This document shows positions 5,960 through 6,918 of a stretch of 6,918 nucleotides of DNA, piece by piece. The stretch's first letter is position 1, and every line of letters begins with the position of its first letter. Origin of the DNA: Armatimonadota bacterium. Its GTDB lineage: Bacteria; Sysuimicrobiota; Sysuimicrobiia; Sysuimicrobiales; Kaftiobacteriaceae. A program made the translations under genes and the position numbers. The notes below the pieces were generated by a model. It was not told where the DNA came from and searched no databases. It saw only the letters and a program-made list of their open reading frames with translations. The stretch spans positions 1-6,918 of the forward strand of contig JAIBHM010000100.1 of the NCBI GenBank assembly GCA_020028535.1. Direction: 5' to 3'.

Positions 5960-6918
5960 GTGACCGCCAAACGGCTCGAACTCCCAGTAGAAGGCATGAA
6001 CGACGTCCCCGTGCGCAAGGTCCAGCTGCCGGTGCGTGGGATGTCGTGCGCGTCATGCGTGGAGAAGGTGGAGCACGCGCTGCGCGGTGTGGACGGCGTG
6101 CTGAATGCCGGCGTCAACCTGGCTTCCGAGCGGGCAACCGTGGACGTGCTGGCCACCACGCCGCTGGCCGACCTGAGGCGAGCGGTGCGGGATGCCGGCT
6201 ACGAGGTCCTCGACGTCGAGGGAACGGAAGGAACGCCGGCGGAGGATTACGAGCGCGACGCGCGGCGCCGCGAGATTTCGAGTCTACGCCGTAAGCTCAT
6301 CATCGGCGCAGTCCTGAGCGTGCCGATCCTGTGGGGCAGCCTGCCGCACATGGGTGTGGCCGTCTGGACGCCCGAGATCCTGATGAATTGGTACGTGCAG
6401 CTTGCCCTGGCGACGCCCGTGCAGTTCTGGGCGGGCTGGCAATTCTACCGGGGCGCCTGGGCTCAGGCGCGGCATCGCTCCACCGACATGAACACGCTGA
6501 TCGCGGTGGGCACCACCGCGGCATACCTGTATAGCCTCGCGGCGACGTTCTTCCCTCAGTGGTTTCGGACAGGCGGATTGGAGCCGCAAGTGTATTACGA
6601 GACGGCGGCCATTATCATCGTGCTCATCCTGCTGGGCCGGTATCTCGAAGCGCGGGCGAAGGGACAGACCTCGGAGGCCATCCGCCGCTTGATCGGATTG
6701 CGGCCGCCGAGTGCCCGCGTCCTGCGCGATAGCCGTGAGATCGAGCTTCCGGTCGAGGAAGTCCAGGTCGGCGATCTGATCGTGGTCCGGCCCGGGGACA
6801 AGGTGCCGGTGGACGGCGTCATAAAGGAAGGCCGCGCCACGCTCGACGAGTCGATGCTCACCGGCGAGTCCCTGCCGGTGGAGAAGGGACCGGGCGACGT
6901 CGTCATCGGGGCCACGAT
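5960..6918 (+). CDS. copA: Copper-exporting P1B-type ATPase CopA, N-terminal part
   Basis: The first 319 codons of a Cu+ translocating P-type ATPase, cut off by the window edge. A heavy-metal-associated domain (about residues 20-86) carries the copper-binding GMSCASC motif (Cys30, Cys33). It is followed by a charged linker and the first membrane helices (about 110-128 and 145-162), a further helix pair (about 179-197 and 211-228, the latter leading into LGRYLEARAKGQTSEAI), then the actuator domain with TGES (301-304) that dephosphorylates the enzyme. The CPC membrane motif, the DKTGT phosphorylation site and the nucleotide-binding domain lie beyond the window. It is expected to pump Cu(I) out of the cytoplasm using ATP. 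It sits 16 bases after csoR on the same strand, so the two are probably co-transcribed and copper-induced. GTG 5960 is favoured by its ribosome binding site; ATG 5954 would add two residues. Confidence 0.93.
   Translation, partial: MTAKRLELPVEGMNDVPVRKVQLPVRGMSCASCVEKVEHALRGVDGVLNAGVNLASERATVDVLATTPLADLRRAVRDAGYEVLDVEGTEGTPAEDYERDARRREISSLRRKLIIGAVLSVPILWGSLPHMGVAVWTPEILMNWYVQLALATPVQFWAGWQFYRGAWAQARHRSTDMNTLIAVGTTAAYLYSLAATFFPQWFRTGGLEPQVYYETAAIIIVLILLGRYLEARAKGQTSEAIRRLIGLRPPSARVLRDSREIELPVEEVQVGDLIVVRPGDKVPVDGVIKEGRATLDESMLTGESLPVEKGPGDVVIGAT

Overview
The window looks like chromosomal DNA from a high-GC bacterium. A CIRCE operator at groEL, a DUF881 membrane protein, a CsoR copper repressor and a single-HMA copper ATPase together suggest a Terrabacteria-type lineage (Actinomycetota, Chloroflexota, Armatimonadota or a related uncultured phylum). 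That placement is inference; there is no rRNA or other taxonomic marker here. I see no mobile element, CRISPR array, tRNA or rRNA.

Layout. Bases 1-217 are non-coding as far as I can see, with small inverted repeats. A 53-residue DUF1059-like protein (218-379, +) converges on a small secreted protein of unknown function (404-925, -). Upstream of that on the minus strand is groEL (1055-2683), with a strong intrinsic terminator just after its stop (990-1028) and a CIRCE operator and probable promoter in front (2717-2782). No groES is adjacent. Divergent from groEL is a DUF881 protein (2857-3579, +), whose -10 box sits so close to its ATG that the mRNA is probably leaderless. It converges on a secreted trypsin-like serine protease (3596-4279, -).

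Bases 4280-4602 form a 323-base divergent intergenic region. A TTGACA promoter is followed by about 235 bases of leader RNA with several perfect or near-perfect helices, some mutually exclusive. One helix has the Shine-Dalgarno of the downstream gene in its 3' arm. This resembles a riboswitch or attenuator architecture and is the most interesting unexplained signal here. The gene it precedes (4603-5514, +) encodes a secreted protein built from three DUF5666-like repeats with an Asp/Glu-rich insertion.

The right end (5542-6918, +) is a copper-response operon. A promoter and a perfect 20-bp G/C-tract palindrome (CsoR-type operator) precede csoR, followed 16 bases later by the N-terminal 319 codons of a CopA-type Cu+ P-type ATPase that runs off the window. 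The expected logic is that apo-CsoR represses the operon and Cu(I) binding releases it so CopA can export copper.
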